64,000 bases of DNA, from NCBI GenBank assembly GCA_023423045.1, contig JAFAGA010000102.1:1-64000 (forward strand), read 5' to 3'. Below the pieces are notes generated by a model, which saw only the letters and a program-made list of their open reading frames with translations, was not told the origin of the DNA and did no database searches. The translations under genes were made by a program, and so were the position numbers. This document shows, in pieces, positions 8,924 through 17,132 of the stretch. The DNA comes from Bacillota bacterium. Lineage in GTDB: Bacteria; Bacillota; Clostridia; Lachnospirales; Lachnospiraceae. The number at the start of each line of letters is the position of its first letter. Positions within the stretch are counted from its first letter, which is position 1.

Positions 8924-10837
8924 CTAATTATAGCGGTTACGGAATGCCGTAGGGGTCATGCCATAAGTATTCTTGAACAGGGTTGCATAGTAGGTGGAAT
9001 TGGTAAATCCCATCTCTATCGCAATCTCGTTGACTGTCTTTGCAGTGCTCAGCAATGCTTCCTTCGATTTCTCCAATCGGTAGTTGGTAACGTAGGAGGA
9101 ATAAGCCTCTCCCTGGACAGCTTTGAATATCTTGCCGAGATAGGTGGAGGACAGTCCAAACACCTGGGATATGCTCTTCAAAGATAAATCCGGATGATTA
9201 AAATGACATTCCGTGTATTCCAGAATGCTCTCAATCAGCTTTTGATTCTTCTCCAGATAATTCATGCTCACCTGGTTATTGGAATCAATCAAATCCTCCC
9301 GGTTAATGAGCTGGTTCATCTCCAGATACTGTCTTGCTTTCTGGCAGGAGATATAAACATCCTTTTGATCATTCACAATCGGCCCCAGACTCCCGGTAAC
9401 ATTGATGTCAAACATTTGATCCGCACATTCCTTCAACTGCTTGAAGCAAAGAATATATTCCTCATTCATTTCCTGTTTGTCCAGGAGGAATAGCAGCCCC
9501 ACCAGTTCCTCTCCCAAATCTACCGCCCTGCATCGAAACAGACTCCCGAATATTTCATCCGAAAGATTACAGACCGCATAGCGGCATATCTTCAGTTCTT
9601 CCTCCCGTATTTCCTCCGGGAGAGCATCCCGGCTCTGTATCCTGAATAACATCACACAGTAGTAATCCGCCTGGATATCCTTCCTCAGCTCCTCCATCTG
9701 CTTGCCGGAAAGGAACAGGGGAAGCTGTTCCCCAAGAGCCAGATGATGCAGATATAAGGATTTGATATAGATTTCATTCAAGTACTTTTCATGCTTGCCT
9801 CTTGCAATGGCATGATCCAGAAACTCCAGCTCATCTGCCTCCTTACCCTCCTCTCCTCCGGTCATATTCTTATATTTCTCCGCAAGACTCATCAGAGGTC
9901 TTCGAATTTTCTTATTGAATACAATGGAAATCAGAGCACAGATAAGAACCAGTAACGACGATATCGCGATGAAAGTAAAACTAACCTCGTTAAATTTGCT
10001 GTTAAAATAGGAATAATCCTGAATGTCCGCAAACCACCATCCGAATGCCTCTGAATGGGAACAGAACACTAATTGCCGCTGCTCCTGATCGTCGAAAACA
10101 AAGGCTCCTGAAGCATCCTTCTCCTCCGAGATGATTTGGGTGAAGTATTCGGCCATTGTCCCATATTTCGCTGCGCTTCGTGCATTCCCCGTGACAGCCG
10201 CACCGCCGTCATCAATAATATACACACTTCGGGCATCCCTCTGTTCGTCGCTGATGCTGTAGTAAAACCGGTCCTCATACACATCCACAATCAACGCTGC
10301 GTTATAATAGGGCAGATACTGCAGGAAGGAGACCGCATTCTCTTCCTTCTGCGCTCCCCTGATTGTCCTTACATCAATATACTTCTGCTGTCTCAACATG
10401 GAGGATGCGTACTCGATATTACTGAGCCCGCTGTAATTACTGCCCTTTGACTGAATGCAAACACCTTCGTCAAAATTGATCACAGAGATATCAACAATAT
10501 ACGAATAGGAGCTTCTCAATGACTGCAGCATCAGAAACAAATAATAATTATCCGACTTATTTTCCCCTCTGCTTTGAACAAATTTCAGGGTCTTACTGTC
10601 ATTTGCCACAATTGTCATCAGATTGTCCACATCCGCCTTTATATTATCCACTCCGATTACCAGCTGGGTTAAAAGCTGCTGTGTCGATTCAATGGAGTTT
10701 TGCTTGATACTGACGATGAATACACCGTATAAACTGGCGATGATCACGATGGTAATTAGTAGAATGCTCACCGAATAAGTAAGTAGTGTTTTTCTATAAA
10801 TCGAATAAGATAGAAATTTCCTGAAATACTTCTTCAA
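8924..10837 (-). CDS. YesN-like membrane-bound AraC-family regulator
   Basis: The protein has 637 residues. An N-terminal transmembrane helix (about 15-37), an extracellular Cache-like sensory region (about 40-280), a second membrane helix (about 285-306), a cytoplasmic linker, and a C-terminal AraC DNA-binding domain (about 535-637) with both helix-turn-helix units (LSLKSISQVFGLSSTYLGKI and TVNEIAIEMGFTNSTYYATL) are visible. Such proteins usually sit beside, and control, LplABC-type oligosaccharide uptake genes. Here it is the last gene of the 8924-15561 operon. The start has GGAAGGAG five bases upstream. The likely targets are the direct repeats at 15640-15700 (inference). Its ligand is unknown; there is no kinase domain. 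Confidence 0.88.
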   Translation of the reverse strand: MKKYFRKFLSYSIYRKTLLTYSVSILLITIVIIASLYGVFIVSIKQNSIESTQQLLTQLVIGVDNIKADVDNLMTIVANDSKTLKFVQSRGENKSDNYYLFLMLQSLRSSYSYIVDISVINFDEGVCIQSKGSNYSGLSNIEYASSMLRQQKYIDVRTIRGAQKEENAVSFLQYLPYYNAALIVDVYEDRFYYSISDEQRDARSVYIIDDGGAAVTGNARSAAKYGTMAEYFTQIISEEKDASGAFVFDDQEQRQLVFCSHSEAFGWWFADIQDYSYFNSKFNEVSFTFIAISSLLVLICALISIVFNKKIRRPLMSLAEKYKNMTGGEEGKEADELEFLDHAIARGKHEKYLNEIYIKSLYLHHLALGEQLPLFLSGKQMEELRKDIQADYYCVMLFRIQSRDALPEEIREEELKICRYAVCNLSDEIFGSLFRCRAVDLGEELVGLLFLLDKQEMNEEYILCFKQLKECADQMFDINVTGSLGPIVNDQKDVYISCQKARQYLEMNQLINREDLIDSNNQVSMNYLEKNQKLIESILEYTECHFNHPDLSLKSISQVFGLSSTYLGKIFKAVQGEAYSSYVTNYRLEKSKEALLSTAKTVNEIAIEMGFTNSTYYATLFKNTYGMTPTAFRNRYN

Positions 10838-10903
10838 TGCCGGCTCCTTCCTCGCATATGGTATACGTTGTCAGCAACGCATGGTATGCATTCTGTAACT
10901 AAT

Positions 10904-11854
10904 TTAGTTTAACGGAATACTGAACGGATAGTCAATCAAAATCCGCCCCTCCATGGTATCACCCATTCCTCCGTACAGATCGGCCTTCCCGTCCTCCCTC
11001 ACGGTGATTCCGGAAGTAAAGGTGCAATCCACTAATTCCGGCAGTTTCGCGGGACCGTCAGGATAACAGGAACGGGTTCCTATAATCTTTTTATTCTTCA
11101 CCTCAAAGGTATCCGGATTGAATTCAAAGGAGATATTTACATATACCGCAAGATTTACCCCATTTTCTGCGGCTTCGGTATAGCACTGATGCCCGATAAC
11201 TCCAATACTGCCGTCTTTCAGCAGGTATGCCTGATTACAGCCTCCCCATTCATCCGTCTCAAAAATCCCCTCAATGGGTTTTGCCGACTGGATCACTTCA
11301 TCCGTCAGATCCTCCAGGGCAGAGATCGTCGTAAAACCGATCATGGAAGCCGAGCCGTATTTTTTCTTAATTTCTTCGTTTCTTGGTCTGGAGAATACGC
11401 CTATCTTCCCGCCCTCCAGCTCTACCAGGCGAATATCCTTCATATAATCCGGTCCTGTTGTGAAATAAACCAGATCATTCAAATGTTTTCCGCGATAAAA
11501 ATACCCATAGTAGGTATCAATCTTGCCGCTGCGCTTGCGGACATGGGTCCCTCCCATGACCATTTCTCCATGAATTATACTGATGTAGGGATCTTCCAAT
11601 TGATAGATTATGTGATCCTTAACCAGGGTATATTCATCCTTTGCCGTCTTTTCAAACAGACGTATCCAGGAGCGGGCCCACTCCTGTCTCTTCTCCACTC
11701 TTCCGTAGATATATTCCTTTCCCTCCCAGCAAAATGGAATGGAGCAGTTATATACATCAAACCCCTCCGTTCCATGAAAGGTTAACACGGAACTTTCATA
11801 AATCCTATCCTTTTTTTCAGCTTCAAATTGCAGCTTTTCTTCTTTGATTGCCAT
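10904..11854 (-). CDS. DUF1861-like beta-propeller protein, possible glycoside-active
   Basis: This is a 316-residue soluble protein without a signal peptide. Repeating strand patterns with Gly/Asp turns and segments such as FSRPRNEE, SMIGFTTI and DEWGGCNQAYLL resemble the DUF1861 family, which is thought to share the five-bladed propeller fold of GH130 and related furanosidases. The start at 11854 has GAGAGGAG upstream; the longer frame to 11875 adds seven non-conserved residues. It lies between the lipoprotein gene and the AraC gene of a sugar importer operon, which suggests cytoplasmic processing of the imported oligosaccharide, perhaps a mannoside phosphorylase or hydrolase. No activity is assigned: catalytic residues could not be verified and the family match is by memory. 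Confidence 0.65.
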   Translation of the reverse strand: MAIKEEKLQFEAEKKDRIYESSVLTFHGTEGFDVYNCSIPFCWEGKEYIYGRVEKRQEWARSWIRLFEKTAKDEYTLVKDHIIYQLEDPYISIIHGEMVMGGTHVRKRSGKIDTYYGYFYRGKHLNDLVYFTTGPDYMKDIRLVELEGGKIGVFSRPRNEEIKKKYGSASMIGFTTISALEDLTDEVIQSAKPIEGIFETDEWGGCNQAYLLKDGSIGVIGHQCYTEAAENGVNLAVYVNISFEFNPDTFEVKNKKIIGTRSCYPDGPAKLPELVDCTFTSGITVREDGKADLYGGMGDTMEGRILIDYPFSIPLN

Positions 11855-11934
11855 GATCTTTCTCCTCTCAAGCACTAAGGCGGGAAGGAAATACCATAAA
11901 CATTGCTATGGCAGCTTCCTTTCCGCCGATTATA

Positions 11935-12115
11935 ACTATATCATGAACTTCGTTCCTGATCTTGTTGCTCCAGTCGCATGATTCAAGCAAGCTTGATCAT
12001 GCTCGTTCTGCTTTCATTATATCATGAACAAAACCCATGTTCATGATCTTCAGCTCCGATCGCATGCTTACGAGCAAGCTCGCATCATGCTCACTACGCT
12101 TTTACTATATCATAT
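11935..12115. repeat. Two-copy 86-bp imperfect direct repeat, each with a hairpin
   Basis: This is the gap between the DUF1861-like gene and the lipoprotein gene. The two copies (about 11939-12024 and 12025-12110) share the order tatcat, gatctt, gctcc, cgcatg, agcaagct, catgctc, ctatatcat-like tail. Each carries a stem-loop: gcatga.ttcaagc-aa-gcttgatcatgc at 11976-12002 and gcatg..cgagc-aa-gctcg..catgc at 12062-12090. The stem sequence differs between copies while pairing is preserved, as in REP-like repeats or a structured RNA. Confidence 0.8.
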
Positions 12116-12136
12116 TGTCTTTAAATAAAGTATCCT

Positions 12137-13666
12137 CTATCTGCTTGCTTCCAGCTGTTCCTTGAATTCTTTCACCAAGTCATCAATGCCTGCTTTTTTC
12201 AAAAGCTCAAGGGCTTCCCCGATATTAGAATCATAGTCTACCACTCCTGCTGCCATAGGGGCAATCACCGCTGCAATCTGGGTATTTACGTCTGCAATCT
12301 GGGTCTGCACATTGGTGCCGTCAAAGGTAAACTGGGATGCATAGCCCTCTACCGCAGTTTCATCCAAGGTATAGAGATGTTCATTGGTAACCTTGGGAGC
12401 ATTAACATTGGTGTATTCAAAATTGACATTACCAATCATCCAGGTAGCAAAGGAATACGGAACCTGGCCGGTCACTTCATCTACCAGTGCTTCATAATTC
12501 TTGTCATCCAGCTTTCTGTAATCCACTCCCTCCGTGCCATAGAGGAACAGGTCAAAATTCTCCTGACTGGTATATAACCAGTTAACAAATTTCACCGCTG
12601 CCTCAGGATGCTTGCTGGACAGGGGCACCGCCTGCATATTCCTTGTGCCGTAAGGGCGGATCTCCGGGATCTCGGTATTAAAATCAAGCCACGCAAAATC
12701 ATCCACCGTAATCTCCGGGTAGTTCTTTTTCACATTAGTGATGTCGCCGATGGTGCCTGCATGTATAAACCAATCACCTGACGAAAGCTGATTACCCAAT
12801 TGCTCATGTGTCATCGTCAGCACATCGGGGTTAATCAGGCCCTTCTCATACCACAGTCGGGCATTTTTACAGCTTTCCTTAAAGGCCTCCGTCTCAAAAT
12901 AATTCATTACGGTGCCGTCCTGGCCCACATAAAACATTTTATCATACAATACATAATTATTGTCGCTGTTAAAGAAGTATCCGCCAACCTGTAATGCACC
13001 GGCCATGGGGAAATAAGGCTTCTGAACCCCGTCCCAGTTAGCCATAACCTGTTCAAATACATCGGTTAATTCCGAAAAGGTAGCGGGCATCGGTAAATTG
13101 TACTTTTTCAGAATATCGGTACGGATGGTTGCCTCATGGCTCAAAGCACTTTCTACCCAGAATGCAGGTATTCCATACTGCTTTCCTCCAACCTGCCCTG
13201 ATTTCATGGCCAGCTCCGGGTTCGCCGCTTTGATGGCAGCGCCGTATTGCTCGATGTAAGGTGTCAGATCCGCCAGGGCTCCTCTGGAAGCATAGTTTGC
13301 CAGGGACACCCGGTCATTCATGACATGGAACATATCAAACTCTTCTCCGGTGGAAAGCATAATATTCAGCTTTTGGTCCCACACATCCCATGCATAGTAC
13401 TTTAAATCAATCTCCACACCGACACCGTCCGCCGCCAGCTTCTCATTTACAGCCTTCAGGCCCCGTTCCAGCTCCTTCGGTGCATCCCCGGGAATCGCAT
13501 ATAACAGCTTCACTGTCTCCTGGGGTTTCTCTGTGTCGGCAGCAGTCTCTCCTGCCCCCTGAGTGGGCTTATTCTCCGGATCCTGGGACACCTGGCTGCT
13601 CTTGCAACCGGCAAGCAAAGATACCAGGAGCATTACCGTAAGTAACAATGATACCATTTTTTTCAT
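12137..13666 (-). CDS. Sugar ABC transporter solute-binding lipoprotein (DUF3502 type)
   Basis: The protein has 509 residues. A lipoprotein signal (MKKMVSLLLTVMLLVSLLAGC, lipobox cysteine at 21) is followed by a Ser/Glu-rich linker, a family-1 solute-binding fold, and a C-terminal segment typical of DUF3502 (PYSFATWMIGNVNFEYTNV onward). It is anchored outside the membrane and delivers an oligosaccharide to the two permeases encoded just upstream (14587-15561 and 13696-14571). The start is preceded by GGAGAGTG. No ATPase gene is nearby, as is usual for the LplA/YtcQ group. The substrate is unknown; the DUF1861-like neighbour hints at a mannoside. Confidence 0.88.
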   Translation of the reverse strand: MKKMVSLLLTVMLLVSLLAGCKSSQVSQDPENKPTQGAGETAADTEKPQETVKLLYAIPGDAPKELERGLKAVNEKLAADGVGVEIDLKYYAWDVWDQKLNIMLSTGEEFDMFHVMNDRVSLANYASRGALADLTPYIEQYGAAIKAANPELAMKSGQVGGKQYGIPAFWVESALSHEATIRTDILKKYNLPMPATFSELTDVFEQVMANWDGVQKPYFPMAGALQVGGYFFNSDNNYVLYDKMFYVGQDGTVMNYFETEAFKESCKNARLWYEKGLINPDVLTMTHEQLGNQLSSGDWFIHAGTIGDITNVKKNYPEITVDDFAWLDFNTEIPEIRPYGTRNMQAVPLSSKHPEAAVKFVNWLYTSQENFDLFLYGTEGVDYRKLDDKNYEALVDEVTGQVPYSFATWMIGNVNFEYTNVNAPKVTNEHLYTLDETAVEGYASQFTFDGTNVQTQIADVNTQIAAVIAPMAAGVVDYDSNIGEALELLKKAGIDDLVKEFKEQLEASR

Positions 13667-13695
13667 AATACACTCTCCTTTTGATTGTTTATAGA

Positions 13696-14571
13696 TTAAC
13701 CCTTTACAGAGCCAACTACCAAACCTTTTACATAATATTTCTGAAGAAACGGATACAACAGCACAATGGGTCCGATGGTAACAATGGCCGTGGCCATCTT
13801 CAGGGATTCCGTGGGAGGCGTCACAGAGGTGGCACCGCTTAGATACTGCAAATCCTTAAGCATGGAAATCTGGGACTTCAATTGAAGAAGCAGATACTGA
13901 ATTGGATACAGCTTCTGCTGGTCCACTAACATAATCGCATTCCACCAGTCATTCCAATAGCCCAGGCCATAGAACAGCCCGATGGTTGCCAGGGCCGGAA
14001 CCGTCAATGGAAAATATATTTTTAGTGCGATTACGATATCATTGGCACCGTCGATTGTGGCAGATTCCCTCAAGGAGTCCGGGAGGGAGCTCATAAAATT
14101 GCGCACCAGAAACATATTGAAGGTGCTGAACAGCAAGCCGGGAATCAGCAATGCAAATATATTATCTCTCAGATGCAGCATGCTGCAGATCAAATACCAG
14201 GGTACAATTCCCGAGCCGAATACCATGGGGATAAAGAAATACATTCCCAGTACATTACGGTACTGTACGTTTTTATTCGCCAGGGTATAGGATGCAAGGC
14301 CCGTAATTAAGACAGCGGACAGAGTGCCCGCCACCGTGACAAAAATGGAGATAAGATAGCTTCTTATAACCGAGGAACCGTCCTGGAACATCAGCTGATA
14401 CGCATAGAGAGATATTTTCTTCGGAATAAAGCTGTACCCATATCTCATTATGGATGTTTCATCCGTAATGGACACCATGAAGGTCAATATCATGGGCAGC
14501 AGACAGAGCAGTGTAAATAACAGCACGAAGGTTCCTATGACCAGGTTCCCCCAGGAAAACTTTTTATTCAT
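13696..14571 (-). CDS. Carbohydrate ABC transporter permease, LplC type
   Basis: This 291-residue permease has six predicted membrane helices of the CUT1 family. The cytoplasmic EAA-loop signature is visible at ESATIDGANDIVIALKIYFP (about residues 165-185), followed by LTVPALATIGLF. The C-terminus YPFLQKYYVKGLVVGSVKG is the standard ending of LplC/YtcP proteins. AGAGGAGT precedes the start. It lies 15 bp after the partner permease gene and 29 bp before the lipoprotein gene, so the three are one transcription unit. Confidence 0.93.
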   Translation of the reverse strand: MNKKFSWGNLVIGTFVLLFTLLCLLPMILTFMVSITDETSIMRYGYSFIPKKISLYAYQLMFQDGSSVIRSYLISIFVTVAGTLSAVLITGLASYTLANKNVQYRNVLGMYFFIPMVFGSGIVPWYLICSMLHLRDNIFALLIPGLLFSTFNMFLVRNFMSSLPDSLRESATIDGANDIVIALKIYFPLTVPALATIGLFYGLGYWNDWWNAIMLVDQQKLYPIQYLLLQLKSQISMLKDLQYLSGATSVTPPTESLKMATAIVTIGPIVLLYPFLQKYYVKGLVVGSVKG

Positions 14572-14586
14572 TCTGGAAACTCCTCT

Positions 14587-15561
14587 CTAATATAGTGCGC
14601 CATCCGGGTAGAATTTTCTGGCGAGCCAATTGGAACCGTATACCATGGCAAATCCGATTCCGGACTGGAAGAGGCCAATGGCTGTTGATTGGGACATGTC
14701 GCCGATCTGCCTCATGGAGCGGAAGATATAGGTATCAATAATGTCCGTAGTCTTATACAATGTCCCGTTATCTCCCACCAAAGCGTAAATCATGCCGAAA
14801 TCGCCGTACATAATCTTTCCCAGGGACAGTAAGGTCATGATTACAATCGTCGGCATAATCAGGGGAAGGGTAATGCGCTTCATCATCTGCAGGCGCCCGG
14901 CGCCGTCGATGGCCGCTGCTTCATATAGGGAGGAATCAATTCCGGTAATAGATGCGAGAAAGATAATTGCACTCATTCCGGCTCCCTTCCATATCTTCAT
15001 GATTACCAGAATCCCCGGCCACACACTGGAATCCGTGTACCAATTCACCGGCTCCATGCCGACTGCCTTCATCAGGCTGTTGACCAGACCGTATTGCGTT
15101 GAAAACAGACTTAATAAGATATAGCTGACCATAATCCAGGAAATATAGCTGGGAAACAGCATTATGGACTGGGTTATCTTGACGAACCATTTGCATTTCA
15201 GCTCATTTAAGAACAGCGCCAGCAAAACTGCCATGATCGTTCCGGTGGCAATGAACAAAATATTCAGATAAATTGTGTTCCAGGTAACCCGGAAGGCATT
15301 TTGTGAGGAAAAGAAAAATTTAAAATTATCAAAGCCCACCCATTTCGCCTTAAATATAATGTCAAAGATGGTATTGTTCCTGTAATCGTAGCGTTGAAAT
15401 GCAATCAGCATATAGGGATACGCCATATAACTAAATAAGAACACATATATCATCGCCGGTAATGCGATTAAATACGAAAACTTATTCTTCGCAATATCCC
15501 GGATGATCCCACCCTTTTCCTCCTTGTAACCGGATCGTGCATCGGCACCCTTTCTCTTCAT
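14587..15561 (-). CDS. Carbohydrate ABC transporter permease, LplB type
   Basis: This 324-residue permease has a short basic N-terminus and six predicted helices. The EAA loop reads YEAAAIDGAGRLQMMKRITL (about residues 205-225), the site that contacts the ATPase. It pairs with the LplC-type permease downstream. The AAAGGAGG ribosome site is ideal. It is the first gene of the operon. The upstream 265-bp gap holds three related direct repeats that probably bind the operon's AraC regulator. Confidence 0.93.
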   Translation of the reverse strand: MKRKGADARSGYKEEKGGIIRDIAKNKFSYLIALPAMIYVFLFSYMAYPYMLIAFQRYDYRNNTIFDIIFKAKWVGFDNFKFFFSSQNAFRVTWNTIYLNILFIATGTIMAVLLALFLNELKCKWFVKITQSIMLFPSYISWIMVSYILLSLFSTQYGLVNSLMKAVGMEPVNWYTDSSVWPGILVIMKIWKGAGMSAIIFLASITGIDSSLYEAAAIDGAGRLQMMKRITLPLIMPTIVIMTLLSLGKIMYGDFGMIYALVGDNGTLYKTTDIIDTYIFRSMRQIGDMSQSTAIGLFQSGIGFAMVYGSNWLARKFYPDGALY

Positions 15562-15639
15562 TTTCAGTTGCCTCCTTTGGTTCGTTCTATCTTTTATTTT
15601 AGTTCATCCCTCCGGTGCCGAAAACCGCTAAGATGTTAT

Positions 15640-15700
15640 TTTGGGCTTTGAAATTTAGCAATTTGGGCTTTGAAATTTAGTTTTTAGCTTTAAAAATCAG
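15640..15700 (-). promoter_or_regulatory. Direct repeats upstream of the importer operon, probable AraC sites
   Basis: Two identical 19-bp copies of tttgggctttgaaatttag occupy 15640-15658 and 15662-15680, exactly 22 bp apart. A third copy matching 14 of 19 follows at 15682-15700. The spacing of about two helical turns on one face of the DNA is typical of AraC-family activator half-sites. A poor promoter on the minus strand (TTGCTA, 17 bp, TAACAT) overlaps the repeat nearest the gene. An activator-dependent promoter is inferred. Confidence 0.75.
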
Positions 15701-15826
15701 AAAAAAGTATCTCAGCCAATCCCATGTATTCCCGTCAAAGCCCTTCCGCAGGACAATTTCGGGCGGTAACTCCGTACAGGCATCAAACATAATATAATCA
15801 CGACGATACAGCAGAGGTCATATAAA

Positions 15827-16474
15827 ATGAATACTCTATTATTTAAAATTCTGGAATCAATTGTATTTGTAGCCGCACTTTCCACGGATGCTCTGATCGC
15901 GAGTCTCGCCTACGGAAGCAATAAGATCAAAATTCCCCTGATTTCCCTCCAGGTAATCTCCTTCCTGTGTACAATCATCCTCGGAATTTCTCTTTTACTT
16001 GGAACTTGTGCCAGGCAGTACATCCCCGGAGGCTTCCTGCGCTTTGTCTCCTTTGGCATCTTATTTATCTTAGGAATTGTCAAGCTGCTGGATAATGTAA
16101 TAAAGTCATTGATTGACAGGCATAAGATTATCAAAAAGCAAATTCGCTTCAATTTCTTAAACCTTAATTTCATCCTGAGCATCTACGCGAACCCAAAGGA
16201 AGCGGACGTCGATGAATCTAAGATACTTTCTCCCAAGGAATCCCTGTCCCTGGCCGTTGCCTTATCCATAGACAATATGGCCGCCGGTATCGGTGCCGCC
16301 ATCTCCGGCATAAGTATCCCCGCCGTATTAACCGCCTCCCTTCTGCTCAGCATGCTGGCGGTAAAATCCGGAGAGCTGCTGGGCAATAAGCTCAGCGATA
16401 AGATTCCCTTCCAGCTGTCCTGGCTTAGCGGCGGCATTCTGATCACGCTGGCTTTCCTCCGATTGATCCAATAA
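15827..16474 (+). CDS. ytaF: YtaF-like sporulation membrane protein, MntP/DUF204 fold
   Basis: This polytopic membrane protein of 215 residues carries two copies of the MntP-type signature: LSTDALIASLAYG (about residues 18-30) and LSIDNMAAGIGAAI (about 143-156). Each holds the membrane-embedded Asp of manganese-exporter folds. The central hydrophilic loop and length match YtaF, a forespore-expressed protein of unknown transport role. GAGGT lies eight bases before the start. It is a lone gene on the plus strand between two minus-strand clusters, with a shared terminator at its 3' side. Confidence 0.85.
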   Translation: MNTLLFKILESIVFVAALSTDALIASLAYGSNKIKIPLISLQVISFLCTIILGISLLLGTCARQYIPGGFLRFVSFGILFILGIVKLLDNVIKSLIDRHKIIKKQIRFNFLNLNFILSIYANPKEADVDESKILSPKESLSLAVALSIDNMAAGIGAAISGISIPAVLTASLLLSMLAVKSGELLGNKLSDKIPFQLSWLSGGILITLAFLRLIQ

Positions 16475-16522
16475 CCCAAGGAACATAGCCTTACTGTGCA
16501 GTGAATCTCCATCATAGCACAC

Positions 16523-16565
16523 AAAAAATGCTTCAAATCCCTAAAACAGGACTTGAAGCATTTTC
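16523..16565. terminator. Bidirectional terminator between ytaF and the GNAT gene
   Basis: AAAATGCTTCAA (16525-16536) pairs perfectly with TTGAAGCATTTT (16553-16564), with a 16-nt loop. The A/T-rich flanks give U-runs in both directions, so it can serve both converging transcripts. Confidence 0.88.
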
Positions 16566-16622
16566 AATCCGGGTTCGCATATCATTCCTATACCTACCCT
16601 ATATCATTATCTCTCTTCTATA

Positions 16623-17132
16623 TCACTCACGTGCTGCCGCTATTTCCCTTCTCTCTATCCCTGCCAAAAAATGCTCATACACATTCTTTCGCTTCGAGCT
16701 CTCGATCAGCACGGCTCCGACGCATTTTTCATAAAACTCTGCGGGACCAATCCCTCCTATAATTGCATACTGGTATCCCTCATCGCGCATCGCATGAAGG
16801 GAACGCAGCAGCAGTGCCTTACCGATTCCTCTTCCCTGATATTCCTCCAGCACCTTAGTCGGTCCGAAAAAATCAGGCGCGGTGGCGTTATAGCACGCAT
16901 AACCAATTATTTTACTTCCCTCGGCGGCAATAAAACAGGAGACCGGCCTGCCGGAAAAGCAGACATCACATTCCCCTGCCGCATTACGGCTTGAATGCTC
17001 TTTTACCCATTCCACAATACGCAGCTTGTCAGGCGCTATGGCACGAAATACCTCAATTCCCTCTTCCTTCAACCGGTGAACAATGCCCTGATAATCCTCC
17101 ACCTCCAAAAGATTCACCAACATATCAGCCAT
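16623..17132 (-). CDS. GNAT-family N-acetyltransferase
   Basis: This 169-residue cytoplasmic enzyme has the acetyl-CoA-binding motif A, VLEEYQGRGIGKALLLRSL (about residues 93-111), and later GGIGPAEFYEKCVGAVLI, typical of the GNAT fold. The substrate is unknown. The start has an AAGGAGG site and overlaps the end of the amino-sugar kinase gene by 8 bp, so the two are translationally coupled. It is the last gene of the namZ-nagZ-murK arm. That context suggests action on a peptidoglycan-derived amino sugar, amine or peptide, or detoxification, but this is inference only. Confidence 0.85.
   Translation of the reverse strand: MADMLVNLLEVEDYQGIVHRLKEEGIEVFRAIAPDKLRIVEWVKEHSSRNAAGECDVCFSGRPVSCFIAAEGSKIIGYACYNATAPDFFGPTKVLEEYQGRGIGKALLLRSLHAMRDEGYQYAIIGGIGPAEFYEKCVGAVLIESSKRKNVYEHFLAGIERREIAAARE

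Noticed and set aside
12377..13641. Plus-strand frames opposite the binding-protein gene
   Set aside because: No start signals; the minus strand has a lipobox, DUF3502-like end and operon context.
16183..16536. 117-codon minus-strand frame opposite ytaF
   Set aside because: It overlaps a well-supported membrane protein gene and has no ribosome site.
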